Shown here: positions 22,905 to 33,286 of the stretch, in pieces
Position numbering within the stretch: position 1 is the first letter of the stretch
Layout of the letters: each line of letters opens with the position of its first letter
Source: Lepiota brunneoincarnata
Taxonomy: Eukaryota; Basidiomycota; Agaricomycetes; Agaricales; Agaricaceae
Length of the DNA: 64,000 bases
Assembly: GCA_023014365.1 (NCBI GenBank)
Contig: JAEBUN010000009.1
Location: forward strand, 310,001-374,000
Reading direction: 5' to 3'
The notes under the pieces: model-generated
The model's database searches: none
Told to the model about the DNA's origin: nothing
The model's input: the letters and a program-made list of their open reading frames with translations, nothing else
Made by a program: the position numbers and the translations under genes

Positions 22905-23765
22905 GCGTGCTAGTACTCGGTGCATCTGCTGCCGCTCTTTCGCTTCAGCTCGTGGCCACTTTTACCACAGACTAGAACGCACATAGACCTCGAGCTTGAT
23001 GCTGATCCGTTAATTCCTGACGAGGACCTCTACACCCAATTTGACAAGCTGGTGATGAAGCCACTCCAAGTTGTTAATGCAACTGCCGTTGGCCTCCGGT
23101 CAATCAGTTGTAGGTGCGCCTGACGAATGTGATAACTCCGTTGCGCTCAAGGACCCTGTGTTAGCCCTTGGCAACAGTTTAGATTCAAATCCTAATCGCA
23201 CTCCTTTCCGATACGTCATCATGAGCCGTCCTGAACATGGGATTCAGTCCACTTTCAGTCGCGTAGCCTTCCACTGTATCTATGGGCCTGTCCGACTCTT
23301 TCTAATAACAAACTTTTATGAAATTCGGGATGAAAGCAAGGACGTGATTTATTCTGTGGGCTCACATTGACCGTCGCAAGATTTAATCAAGGCGATTGTA
23401 CGGAAAACATCCGGTCATTTCATCTAGGCCTCCACGGTGTTGAAATTCATTGAAGAAGGATACATATCCCCCAGACCAATTTGTCGTCATACTTGGCTAT
23501 ATGTCGCCATGTGCCGGTGTCTTAGGGACTTTTGTGGTCAACCGTTTTCATACGATGCTGTCAGATCTTGCCAGCGCGCTTGGCCACAGGAAGGTGGACG
23601 CTCTACAACAACTACAATCTCTTGTCAAAAGGAACGATGGCCTTCGAAAGGAGATCCGTTTCCTCCACGCTTCATGATTTTCTCTTGGATACCAACCGCT
23701 CTGGTCGCTTCGCTGTGAAGACTGCCCAGTATCACGAGAAACTGACTGCGAGACATCTAACGTAT
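22905..23765 (+). pseudogene. NACHT (STAND) NTPase gene relic
   Basis: Pieces of an Agaricomycete NACHT-type STAND NTPase in correct order but in changing frames. The relic opens with LGASAAALSLQLVATFTTD, degraded from the usual LGASFFFSR segment, then an in-frame stop. IDLELDADPLIPDEDLYTQF-DKLVMKPLQ follows. A frame change leads to VVGAPDECDN (Walker B, normally DALDECD) and RYVIMSRPEHGIQSTFSR. A TAG then interrupts SGHFI*ASTVLKFIEEGY near 23427. Another shift gives PPDQFVVILGYM, then VDALQQLQSLVKRNDGLRKE, and a last one gives FLHASFHDFLLDTNRSGRF and YHEKLTARHLT. No P-loop (GxxxxGKS) is visible upstream, so the 5' half is missing or unrecognisable. Intact relatives act in fungal non-self recognition and programmed cell death. 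This copy has at least two stops and three frame shifts and cannot make the protein. Confidence 0.78.
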
Positions 23766-26700
23766 GTCGCTTGTACGTCTGTCCATCATCCCACCATTCA
23801 AACCGTCGCCTAGGGTTAAACAGCCTACTTCGTTCACCCTGAGAGATACTTCCTACCATCTCGTACGGTGTGTGCTCCCACTCAGTCAAGAACTGTATGT
23901 CACCTTCCAAAACCTCGCCCTCTCGAGGCTCGATACCGTTCCCTACAATATCCGCCTACCCAACCCCGAGAAGTTAGGAACTAATACACTCTTCTTCTAA
24001 GTTTGACTTTTGCCGAAGTCTACAGCTGACGCCAGAGCAATATAAAACCTCCTTAGCCGCGGCTCAATACCCTGGAATATCTGGCAGAAATTTTTGATTT
24101 TGTCACCATCCTCATTTTGCTAAGCTTTATCAATCGTGGTCGCCCGCCACGGGGAGTCAATCAGCTTCTCCAGCTATATTCCAGGAAATAAATATTATGG
24201 ATCCTCGACACCCTATTCCAGTGGACTTTTTTCTATCTAACATGTGATAGTGATCAACACGCTAACTCGTATTTGGGCACATTGACGATAGTCGATGCGG
24301 CTAGGCGGGGTGGTGTAAAGCCGACGAGTACTATGATACGATTCTTCCTTGACATGACTCACAGCGATATTCAAGATAGTATCTCACGAGACCTCCACCC
24401 GCTCATCGCTACTCGTGGTGCAGACGATGAGCTGGTGTTGGACACTGATGGAGGATTCATCACCCCTTGGTTGCAACATGATTGGTCCATGAGCAACACA
24501 AGGTAGAATGGCAGACGGAATTAACGTTATATTGCATCAAGGAAACATAAGCATCGAGTAGCAGAAAGAGAGTGGTGTGCTCAATACAATGTGACAGGCA
24601 CGGTCAAACCTACAGTTATGCGTGGATCAACCTTCTGGCAAGGTGTCCGTTTTCTATAAACCATGCTACTCGGGATCTAACTCGGAAAATGGCAAGTACA
24701 GTCCTAGAGTGGCTACAAGTAAGTTCAGAACCACAAAATGGTTTCATCGGGGCAATCTGGGAAGAAATCACCTGACACTCCCTCAGCTTCGATACGCCAA
24801 TGGAAAAAAGTAGGGACAAGACAAGGGTGACTTCCGTACCTTTTCTCTCCCCATGACGATATTTACGAAGTTTAGGCTCTTCCTGTTGGGTTTTCTGAAC
24901 CGCGCACCAGAGACGGCCTATGTTCTTCCCCACCTCCCTGGTCCAACATTCCGGGTTGAGGTCCCAATATCCCAGTCCTACACCAATAGGCACACCGCGA
25001 AGAGGGACACCGTAATGGCCTTTGGAACCTGTAGACCGAATGGATGTATTCATGGCAGGAAAGCATTGTCAGTCGTCCGTTTCTTGACTTGCCACCTGTG
25101 CTCAGTTACTGTTGTAATTCGCCAGATGGTCTGATTTTGGAACCCCTCCATCTCCGTGTGGTCGGAGCGCAAGTAAGGACCAACCCACTGATTCAGCCAC
25201 CACCAGGCGGGCAGTTAAAGAGACCTCCTGCCCTCTCAATGCCAACGGTCAACGGATAAAGGCCACGTATCCCGGAGCGACGGTCGCTACGAACTGGGGA
25301 CATTTCCGCGGGTGAGCTTCATTTACCTCGTATTTAAATCATTCCCGTTCAAGTTTTTGTTCGACATACCCGCTAAGGACTCCGATGCTGGGGCATGCGG
25401 CGATCTTATTGATGTTGTGGCAGACAACCTCTTGAGATTGTCGTTAAAAGAAGACTATGAAGCGCTGGGGATGGACAAGCAGAAAGAGGTCTTGGAGGAA
25501 TACAAGCACAGCCGATGGATAGCAGCTGTGCCCGGGGCTAGCGGTGCGGAGGTTGAACTTCTTGTGTAAGGACACGGTGTTTGGTAGGCTGTGGTGGATG
25601 GTACAGTGGTGAAGAAGCGGTGCGGTCATCTCCTGCCAAGCTGCTTTGTGCTGAGATGTGTGAGACAACGTGAATAAACCCAGGGGCAGGAGCTCAAGAC
25701 GAGGACTGAGAGGCTAAGATCAACATTCAATCATCACTGATAAAGCCGAACACCAGTCAAAGAGCTGTTTAACCAATACCTCCGCGTCTACACCCCGCTT
25801 TGTTCTTCTGTTTGTTAATTTTTTTTAATCTACTGCGGCCGATGCCCCTGTAGTACCGAATGTCATGTTAGTATCTTCTCTGGTCCCGGGCGATTGACGG
25901 ACCTGTGCCACTACAGGGATTGTTGCGGTCCGTACTTTGTTTGCTGTCGATGGTAGAACATCTAGCCAACGAAAAGCCCGGTGACCCATGGAGCGAGTGT
26001 AGACGGTTGGACCGCGCACTGTCGGTTGCAGCCTATGCACTGAGGTAGAAAGAAGGACGGTGGTGCCATCCTTGGCATGGGGCTGGGGTGGAGTGACTTG
26101 GCGCGACGGCCTTCTCAGGCCTACGGTTAATACATATAAAATCCTGTAGAACGTGTGTTCCCGACCGCTCGTGTAGAAAGTCGACTCGCTGGACAGTGGG
26201 GAAGACAAAGTAGGGCGAATATCTCCGAGTCTTCGCACTGGGCATTTAATGGCGGACAAAGACCTCCTGGTGCCTTGTGCACGGCACCAGAGCCCTACCA
26301 TGCCTATTTAGCAGGTTAACCTCGACGGATTTGAGGAGGTGGCCACTTCGTGCCAAACCCATGGAACTGCCCAAGCGAATGCCGGAAGATAGCTGCGAAG
26401 GCAGCTCCCCTTCTCTAGGAGAGACCGCCGTGGACTGGGATTGTTGTAAACCCAGAGCACAAGTACATCGATCCCAAGCAGAGTGTAAGCAGACACAATA
26501 TGAACTCTGATCCGAGTAGGTATCAAGCATTGCCCACGAGGTTGGTCACGTCAACGTCAACAAGGGCCAACAATCCGTCAGTATCCCCCAGTCACCAGCC
26601 CTACAGCCATCACAACCACTGCCTTCCTTTCTATCACTGCCCTTCTCCTCCGTCCCATATACCGTAGTGTAGTCGTCAGCCCGGGTTGTGCAGCCAAACG

Positions 26701-26766
26701 GACGTCCATAAGGCTGGGTGACTCAATTCGGGCAGAGATCCTCCGCGCTCTGTTTATCCTAACACC
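23766..26766. other. Gene-poor stretch with unrecognised short frames
   Basis: Three kilobases without a gene I can support. Frames such as 24273-24506 (plus; 77 codons ending PWLQHDWSMSNTR), 25312-25569 (plus; 85 codons containing LKEDYEALGMDKQKEVLEEY) and 25825-26301 (minus; 158 codons) have fairly protein-like composition, but no domain, partner exon or start context I recognise. Given the NACHT relic next to it, part of this may be eroded gene or transposon sequence. The last 200 bp probably serve as the promoter of the RING gene. Confidence 0.45.
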
Positions 26767-28762
26767 ATGTCCACAAACGCCTCACATGCTGCTGACGATG
26801 GATCGCTACGACGAGTGAGGTCGACAGGGGACATGCCCCGACGGCCAGAGAGGCTCTTCATATCGGCCGACGGAGCAGGTCCTACCCATGTTCGGAGAAT
26901 ATCTGAGGGAGAGGTGCATATCCACATACAGCCCACGTCGACGTCTATTACCGTCACCAGCCAGAACCAGAACCAAAGCCAGAACCAAAACCAAAACCAA
27001 AATCGTGATCATAACCAAGATCGGAATCTCAATCGGCCGCATGGTATTTTGCGGGTAATGGCGTACTTTGGGTTGGGAAGAGGTGCGACGCAGGCTAGGA
27101 AGGCGATGGTTGTGCTACTGTGGAATATATCTTGGTCTTTTGTCCAGGTGTGTGTCGTGTTACCTGCATGTCGCAGTAATCAACTCATGTTGAGCAGATC
27201 GTTGTGATAACGGCAATGGTTGCACTTTCCGGGACCGTTTTCAAAAGCCCCCGGGACCCGAGTGTCTCCGAATGGACTGCTTGTGATAGGCCGCTAGGAG
27301 TGTGGGCTTGTCTATGGATTGTCAGAGTGATATTAGCGACTACATTGTCGTATTGGGAATATGTAAGAGAACGCGCTGCGTGAGTTCTTTTGCTGATATC
27401 AGCCGATTAAATCACCATTGACACGCCCCAAGCATCGCTACTCTTCTTCAAGGAGGTTCCAGCGTGATCAGAAGAGGAAACCGGATGACTACTACACCCC
27501 CCGGTAATCCTGTAGAGCTCCAACCAATCCAGCAACAAGGCATTGTAGTCCCCCCACCAAATCCGTCTTATACACGGTACGTCATACGGTTATGGTTTGT
27601 TCGTGTCGAATAACACAAGACAACTAGGCTCTCTGTACTTGCCTCGTTGCTAACATTAAGCTGGTTTCTGACCGCCCACATATTGGAGTATACTTCGATC
27701 AATACATGCAGGCACGCCTCACCACATTTGTGGTGGTTGGTATTTGGGATCCTCTGCATCATGTACTTGATGGTGTTTGAAGTTGTCGTGATTGGGTTTA
27801 TCGTCTTGGTCATCACACCCATCATCTTCGTAAGCTCCTCCGCACCCCCATGTTGGCTCGTTGTTCTCACTATTCTTAGGTATTTTGGAACATACTACTC
27901 ATCTGCCTCGGTCGCCATCCCATTCAGAACCCGCATATCATCAAACCTGACATAGACAAATTACCCAAGTCTGTCGTCGAGAAGATTCCACTTGTAATGT
28001 ATATCCCGCCGCCACCTGAGGGATCGGACCTCGAGCCTACGTCATCGAAAATAATTGCGAGTCCTCATTCATACCCGCCCAAACCCGTTGAGAAGTCAAC
28101 TAGTCCGCCGAAACCGCGATTCAAGTTCATACGAGGTATTTCATCGTTCAGGAATAAAGGACCTAATGGCAAAGCTTCACCGAAGGACAAGTTGCCTGTT
28201 GACGTGGAGAAAAATCCGGGAAGTGGAGAGCCGCTGACATGGAGTGACTATTGGGAGGAGAGTGAGTATCCGTTCGTGGTACTTGAGGGAAACAGGGCGG
28301 CTTGTGCCATTTGTTTGATGGACTTTGAGGAGCCGAAGAGGAAACCTGGGCTGAAGGATTCGTTCTCGAAGCAGAGTGAGGGCGAAGAGCCTGTGAAGGT
28401 TGAGGAGTTAGAGAAGAACGAGGAAAAAGTGGAGAGGGAGGAGACACCAATGATTGAGAGCACAAGCTCTGGAATCACTTTGGAAGAGAGGACCGCAGCT
28501 GATAGACTTCGACTTGAGGACGCGGGAGAGGTTGCTCAACCACTGAGACTGCTGACCTGTGGGCATGTATTCCATGTGTGTGATAGCTCCGCGGTTCTCC
28601 TATCCCTGTTTGATACTCACAGGTTTTATTTGACAGAAAACATGTTTAGATCCTTGGCTCATTGACATTTCCGGTCGGTGTCCAGTATGCCAGCGGCCAG
28701 TCGAAATTCCAGGAAAGAAAAAGAGAAGATCGCGAGATAGGCTTCAGAACGTTGGACAATAA
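26767..28762 (+). CDS. Membrane-bound RING-H2 E3 ubiquitin ligase
   Basis: A probable transmembrane E3 ligase. The N-terminal cytosolic part (MSTNASHAADDGSLRRVRST) contains a Gln-Asn repeat around residues 66-80. Membrane segments then appear over several exons: ARKAMVVLLWNISWSFVQIV, VVITAMVALSGTVF, LGVWACLWIVRVILATTLSY, LSVLASLLTLSWFLTAHILE, HLWWLVFGILCIMYLMVFEV and VVIGFIVLVITPIIFVFWNI. The soluble C-terminus has a Pro-rich stretch and then the RING-H2 finger. Its first zinc pair is CAICLMDF. About 80 acidic or Ser-rich residues intervene before LLTCGHVFH. An intron follows, then KTCLDPWLIDISGRCPVCQR. The order C2-C...C-H-H-C...C-C fits C3H2C3. It ends KKKRRSRDRLQNVGQ. The long loop inside the finger is odd. 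Substrate and membrane are unknown; the family commonly sits in ER or Golgi. Confidence 0.86.
26961..27003 (+). repeat. Hexanucleotide repeat coding for Gln-Asn pairs
   Basis: Imperfect tandem cagaac/ccaaaa units encode QNQNQSQNQNQNQN inside the RING gene. Such a tract is prone to length change and gives a short prion-like Q/N segment in a cytosolic tail. Confidence 0.8.
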
Positions 28763-29212
28763 AAAATATCCCTTTCTAAATTGGAGCCAGACCATCTTTC
28801 GTACCATTGCAATCTTTGACTTTCTCTCCGCAATGTACAGATATTTGCATCACGTTCCTTGTATAATATGCTCGCGTTTCCTTCACTCTCTAATCCAGGG
28901 AATCCTATGCATTTACCTTGCTGTCTCCGTTCTACTCTTTTTTTTGTATTTTGACGTGTAGCATAAATCGGTACTTGTGAAATGAAGCGAAAAACCGTTC
29001 CCGACGTGATCAGCTCCCCTCAGCAATGAGTCCGGGTCTCGGAAGGAAGGTGGACGCGTAACCGTTTCCAAGGACTGCGGCAGTTTCTAAACTCCAGCGT
29101 CCCCGACAGTTCCAGGAGCAGCATTGTCTGGCGCTTGAGGCGGTACTTGGTCGGCAGAGTAATGTGGGAAAGTCGGTATCATCATCTCTTGTCCAGCTTC
29201 CAGTTCCTCAGA
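28763..29212. other. Intergenic region before ferrochelatase
   Basis: No gene seen. It holds the 3' flank of the RING gene and the promoter or 5' UTR of the ferrochelatase gene. Open frames at 28662-28961 read through the RING terminator out of phase and are not supported. Confidence 0.5.
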
Positions 29213-30669
29213 ATGTGGCTGCCTCGTGCTTCTACTTTCTCTCGCCCTCTAGCGAGGTCTATGGCGTCTCTCAGAAATCCACCAGCCTCAGGAAAGAGGT
29301 CCGCTCAACCAACTTCTCAGCACTCTCACTTTACTTACGCTATGTTAGCCCAACAGGTAACGTCTATTGGCTTCCTTGGTGTGTTTCATAGCGCCAACCC
29401 TTGTGTCCTTTCGCCAGCCATTGTCATGTTGAACATGGGAGGTCCCGCAACAGTGTGTTTTGTCTTCTGTCTTCCCAACGCCGGGAAACCAACAGTATTC
29501 TTTCGCAGGTTCCGGAAACTCAGGACTTCCTCACAAATCTTTTCTCGGATGGTGATCTCATCCCACTGCCTTACCAACGTATCCTTGCGCCGATCATCGC
29601 CCGTCGGAGGACCCCCCAGATTGAGAAGCAGTACGAGGAAATTGGCGGAGGTTCGCCGATTTTGCGTTATACTCGCCTTCAGGGTGACGGAATGGCTCGT
29701 CTTCTTGACGAGCTACACCCAGAGACTGCGCCTCACAAAGCTTATGTTGCGTTCCGATATGCTCGGCCGCTAACATCTGAAACTGCGCGCCAGCTCAAAG
29801 CGGATGGCGTCAAGCGTGCTGTCGCGTTTACCCAATATCCGCAGTACAGTTGCAGCACAACGGGGAGTAGCCTCAATGAGCTCTTTAGAAGAGGAGAGGC
29901 TCGCGAAATGGGTGATATTGAATGGAGCGTTATCGACCGCTGGGGAACACACCCAGGATTTATCGAGGTATGCCATGTGTCGCATCCATCATTGATTCTG
30001 GTTCCCAAGTAATTAATGAGCGATCTCCTTCCAGGCTGTGGCACGGAATGTTGAGGCGGCTCTCGCCAAGTTCTCCGAAGCAACCCGTTCGGAGACTGTA
30101 TTGTTATTCTCAGCACATTCTTTACCCATGTCGGTGGTAAACCGAGGAGATCCGTATGTATTAGAAGTCTCTGCATCTGTTGCTGCCGTCATGGAGCGGC
30201 TTGGGCATTCGAACCCATACCGCTTGGTATGGCAGTCCCAGGTCGGCCCGTCTGCGTGGATGGGCATGCAGACAGGTGAAGCAATCAAGGGCCTAGCCCG
30301 GCTTGGCAAGAAGCAAGTCGTGTTGATTCCAATAGCATTCACGAGTGACCATATCGAGACGCTGTATGAGCTCGACTTGGAGTATGCAAAAGAGGCAAGA
30401 GAGGTTCGTAGCTTTCTCGCCGACTCCCAGCCCTTGTACTTATGCTTTTGATACAAAACTCTCAGCTGGGAATGGAGGTTCACCGGGCAGATTCACTCAA
30501 CGATTCGCCCGTGTTTATACGTGCACTTGCCGACATTGCAGCAGCGCACTTGCGTGGCTACACGGCTGGAAGGGGTGCAACGAGCATCCAATCAGGGCTC
30601 CGATGTCCAGGGTGCAAAAATGCCACATGTGGACATCAGAAGAGCTGGTTCGCACAGGGTGGGCGGTAG
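29213..30669 (+). CDS. HEM15: Ferrochelatase, mitochondrial
   Basis: The last enzyme of haem synthesis: inserts Fe2+ into protoporphyrin IX at the inner mitochondrial membrane. The N-terminus [20 protein letters not shown] is rich in Arg and Ser and fits a mitochondrial presequence. The core starts [21 protein letters not shown] and continues [71 protein letters not shown] (His of the active site), [20 protein letters not shown] and [20 protein letters not shown]. The final exon has [20 protein letters not shown] and ends [20 protein letters not shown], a CxxCx4C set that matches the [2Fe-2S] ligands of many ferrochelatases. Phase analysis requires an 8-nt exon at 29349-29356 between the presequence exon and the core. 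Phosphomevalonate kinase follows 193 bp downstream on the same strand. Confidence 0.93.
29349..29356 (+). other. HEM15: Putative 8-nt microexon of ferrochelatase
   Basis: CCCAACAG is bounded by tatgttag on the left and gtaacg on the right. Exon 1 ends in phase 2 (..GGAAAGAG|gtccgc) and the core exon begins CCATTGTC in phase 1. Only inclusion of these 8 nt joins them as [14 protein letters not shown] without a stop. Confidence 0.6.
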
Positions 30670-30862
30670 ATTGTGGTTTCTATGTAGATGGGTTGATTTT
30701 GGTATATACTTAAAAGCCTAAGCTTGGGGGACATTGTGGGACCGAGGGACGGCCAGGAATCCGAGTAAATTACGTCCGGAGACTAACCTGCCCGATTTAG
30801 CGCTTAACAAAGATATAAGAGATCATCGACTCTCTCAGTGACTTCCTCCATCATACAGTATC

Positions 30863-32794
30863 ATGCCCGCCACCGTTGTCTCGTCCCCTGGCAAGGTCCT
30901 CATCGCAGGAGGCTATCTCGTCCTCGATCCTGCACACCCCGGTGTTGTCGTTTCCACCTCATCGCGCTTCTACACCGTCGTTCAGGACGACCCTGATGTC
31001 GGTCCTTACGCTCTACGGGTGCGCTCTCCTCAATTTAACAACGCTACCTGGAAGTACCTGGTAAGCGCAGAGTCTGATGATATTATCCAACCTGCACCGG
31101 AAAAGTGGGTCACCTCATTATTGGTTGGCATACGCGGGCTCATCAGGGGGCAGCCCCAGCAACAATAAGTTTGTCCAGCTTGCGATCCAGGAGGCAATCA
31201 TGCTAGGCATCGAAAACCATGGGGCAAGCACAGTCATGGAAACTCTTTCGCGCGGCATTGACATTGCCATCGTGGGCGACAATGATTTTTACTCCCAACG
31301 TGCTACGGTGAGTGACTTAGCTCCGCCGTTCGAATTATCGTCCTGATCGGTGCCATTGCAGTTGACATCACTGAACCTTCCCAGAACATTAGATTCTCTG
31401 AAGAAGATCACACCATTCGTGAACACCGGAGTCGGGCTCTCGGATGTGCATAAAACCGGTTTAGGGTCCTCTGCTGCACTAATAACATCCTTCGTATTGG
31501 CGCTCCTGGCACACATCTCTGTGATTTCGAAATCAGCGCTTGCACAAACAGATGGCACCTCGCAAATTGAATCAGACGACTGGCGCCTCGCACATAACCT
31601 CGCTCAGTTTGTACATTGTCTAGCACAAGGAAAAGTTGGAAGTGGGTTTGATGTCTCTGCGGCGGTGTTTGGGAGCCATTTGTACACGAGGTTTGACCCG
31701 GCGGTTCTCCAACCTCTTATGGACGATCCAACTGTACGTACGTTTAGACACAACTTTCTCCGGCATTCATCCCTTCTGCTTAGACGAAGCATCATGCACT
31801 CATGTCCGTTCTCACCCCACTGAATTCGAGATGGAACTACCGCGTTGAACCGTTCCAACTTCCACCATTAACCCGGATAATGCTGGCTGATGTAGACGCC
31901 GGAAGTAACACCCCTTCCATGGTAGGTAAGGTCCTCAAATGGAGGAAGGAGAACAGTTTTCAAGGTCAGTCTGGGCCTCGACTCTACATTCTGCTGCTGA
32001 TCAGTGTCTTAGCTGATGCTCTTTGGAGAGATATTGACCAGCTAAACCAGTCTCTTGCACAAACTCTGCTTCACCTTACGAAGCTTCATGATACCGATCC
32101 CGTGAACTACGGCACTGCTGTGAAATACATCTCGTCACTTCAGCCTGTACAAGTATGAACCTTTTTTCTTCTGTGTTCGTGTCCCTAACCTGGCGCGTCT
32201 TTGCAGTGGGCCGCTAACCCCTGGCAACCGCCATCGGAAATACCCATCGTCGAGGCTTTTTATGAAACTCATCGAATTTCACAGGTACGTAGTACAAACT
32301 TTGCTTCTAAATTTCCTGCGCCCCCTTGTTTCTCCGCCCTCCTTGCGACATCTTACTCGGCCTTTCTGAACCAATCGATCGCTTGCTATCCAGGCAATAC
32401 GCGTCAAAATGCGTGAGATGGGTTCGCTCGCAGGCGTACCGATCGAGCCGCCTGAACAAACCAAGTTACTCGATCGTTGCGTGTCCCAAGCCGGTATCAT
32501 AGGAGGTGGTGTCCCAGGGGGTGTGTATCCTTTCCCTTCGATCTCGGGGCTTTACTCAATTGCAAGTTGGGGGCAATGACAGCCGGTGGCTACGACGCCA
32601 TTTGGCTACTCGTCTGCGACCCTATCGACTGTTCTCCAGATCAACGGCCAACAGAACGGATCGAATACGTCTGGAGCAACTACAAAGACCTCAACGTCTC
32701 GCCCCTCTCCGCCACGGAAAGCACAGAAAAGGGCAGTCGTCTGGAGAAGCTCGAGGATGTACCGGGGCTTCAAGCTGCGATTTCAGTCAAGTGA
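30863..32794 (+). CDS. ERG8: Phosphomevalonate kinase
   Basis: A GHMP kinase that converts 5-phosphomevalonate to 5-diphosphomevalonate in the cytosolic mevalonate pathway to sterols and isoprenoids. The N-terminal substrate region reads SPGKVLIAGGYLVLDPAHPG and VVSTSSRFYTVVQ. The ATP-binding motif is GLSDVHKTGLGSSAALITSF. It is followed by WRLAHNLAQFVHCLAQGKVG and SGFDVSAAVFGSHLYTRFDP. The C-terminal part has RIMLADVDAGSNTPSMVGKV, CVSQAGIIGGGVPGAGGYDA (the last GHMP motif) and ends DVPGLQAAISVK. About eight introns are visible. The start is the first ATG, in a good context, about 20 nt after a pyrimidine-rich leader. It is convergent with the amino acid transporter. Confidence 0.93.
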
Positions 32795-33286
32795 TCTCCT
32801 TTCCTTTCCCTTCCACTCCACCAGTTCGTAGGAGTGTATCCCTAGTTATATATAGTATTGTAATGTATGTATATGTATCCCGGGGGCGCGACAGTAATGC
32901 GGTCAAAGCCTCGGATCGAACATCAAGTCTGGCAGACTTCCTTTTCGAGCGACGATAAGTATCGTTGCGGTCTTTCCCTGTATCATCCATGACGCCCGCA
33001 AAGGCGACTAACTGAAGCCTCCAAGAGTCAAATTCGATTCTGCCACTACCCTGCAAGGTAGTCCGACTATGTATCAAATACGGAAGGGCTGCAACGGCCA
33101 CCCCTGGGTGTTCATACTACACCCGGATGACGGAACCGGAGCTTCATAATGCGGGAGTAATTATAAATTGTTGGTAATGTGCAAAGTCATAAGCGTCCGG
33201 TCACCGAGACTATAACATAGTGTAAAAAGAAAAAGTTGATGCATCCACGTCGAACCCCGCCAGCGGTGTCCTCAGGTAATTAGTGT

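Noticed and set aside
25825..26301. 158-codon minus-strand open frame
   Set aside because: Starts with arginine/threonine-rich text without domain, signal or neighbour exon. Kept only as part of the unexplained interval.
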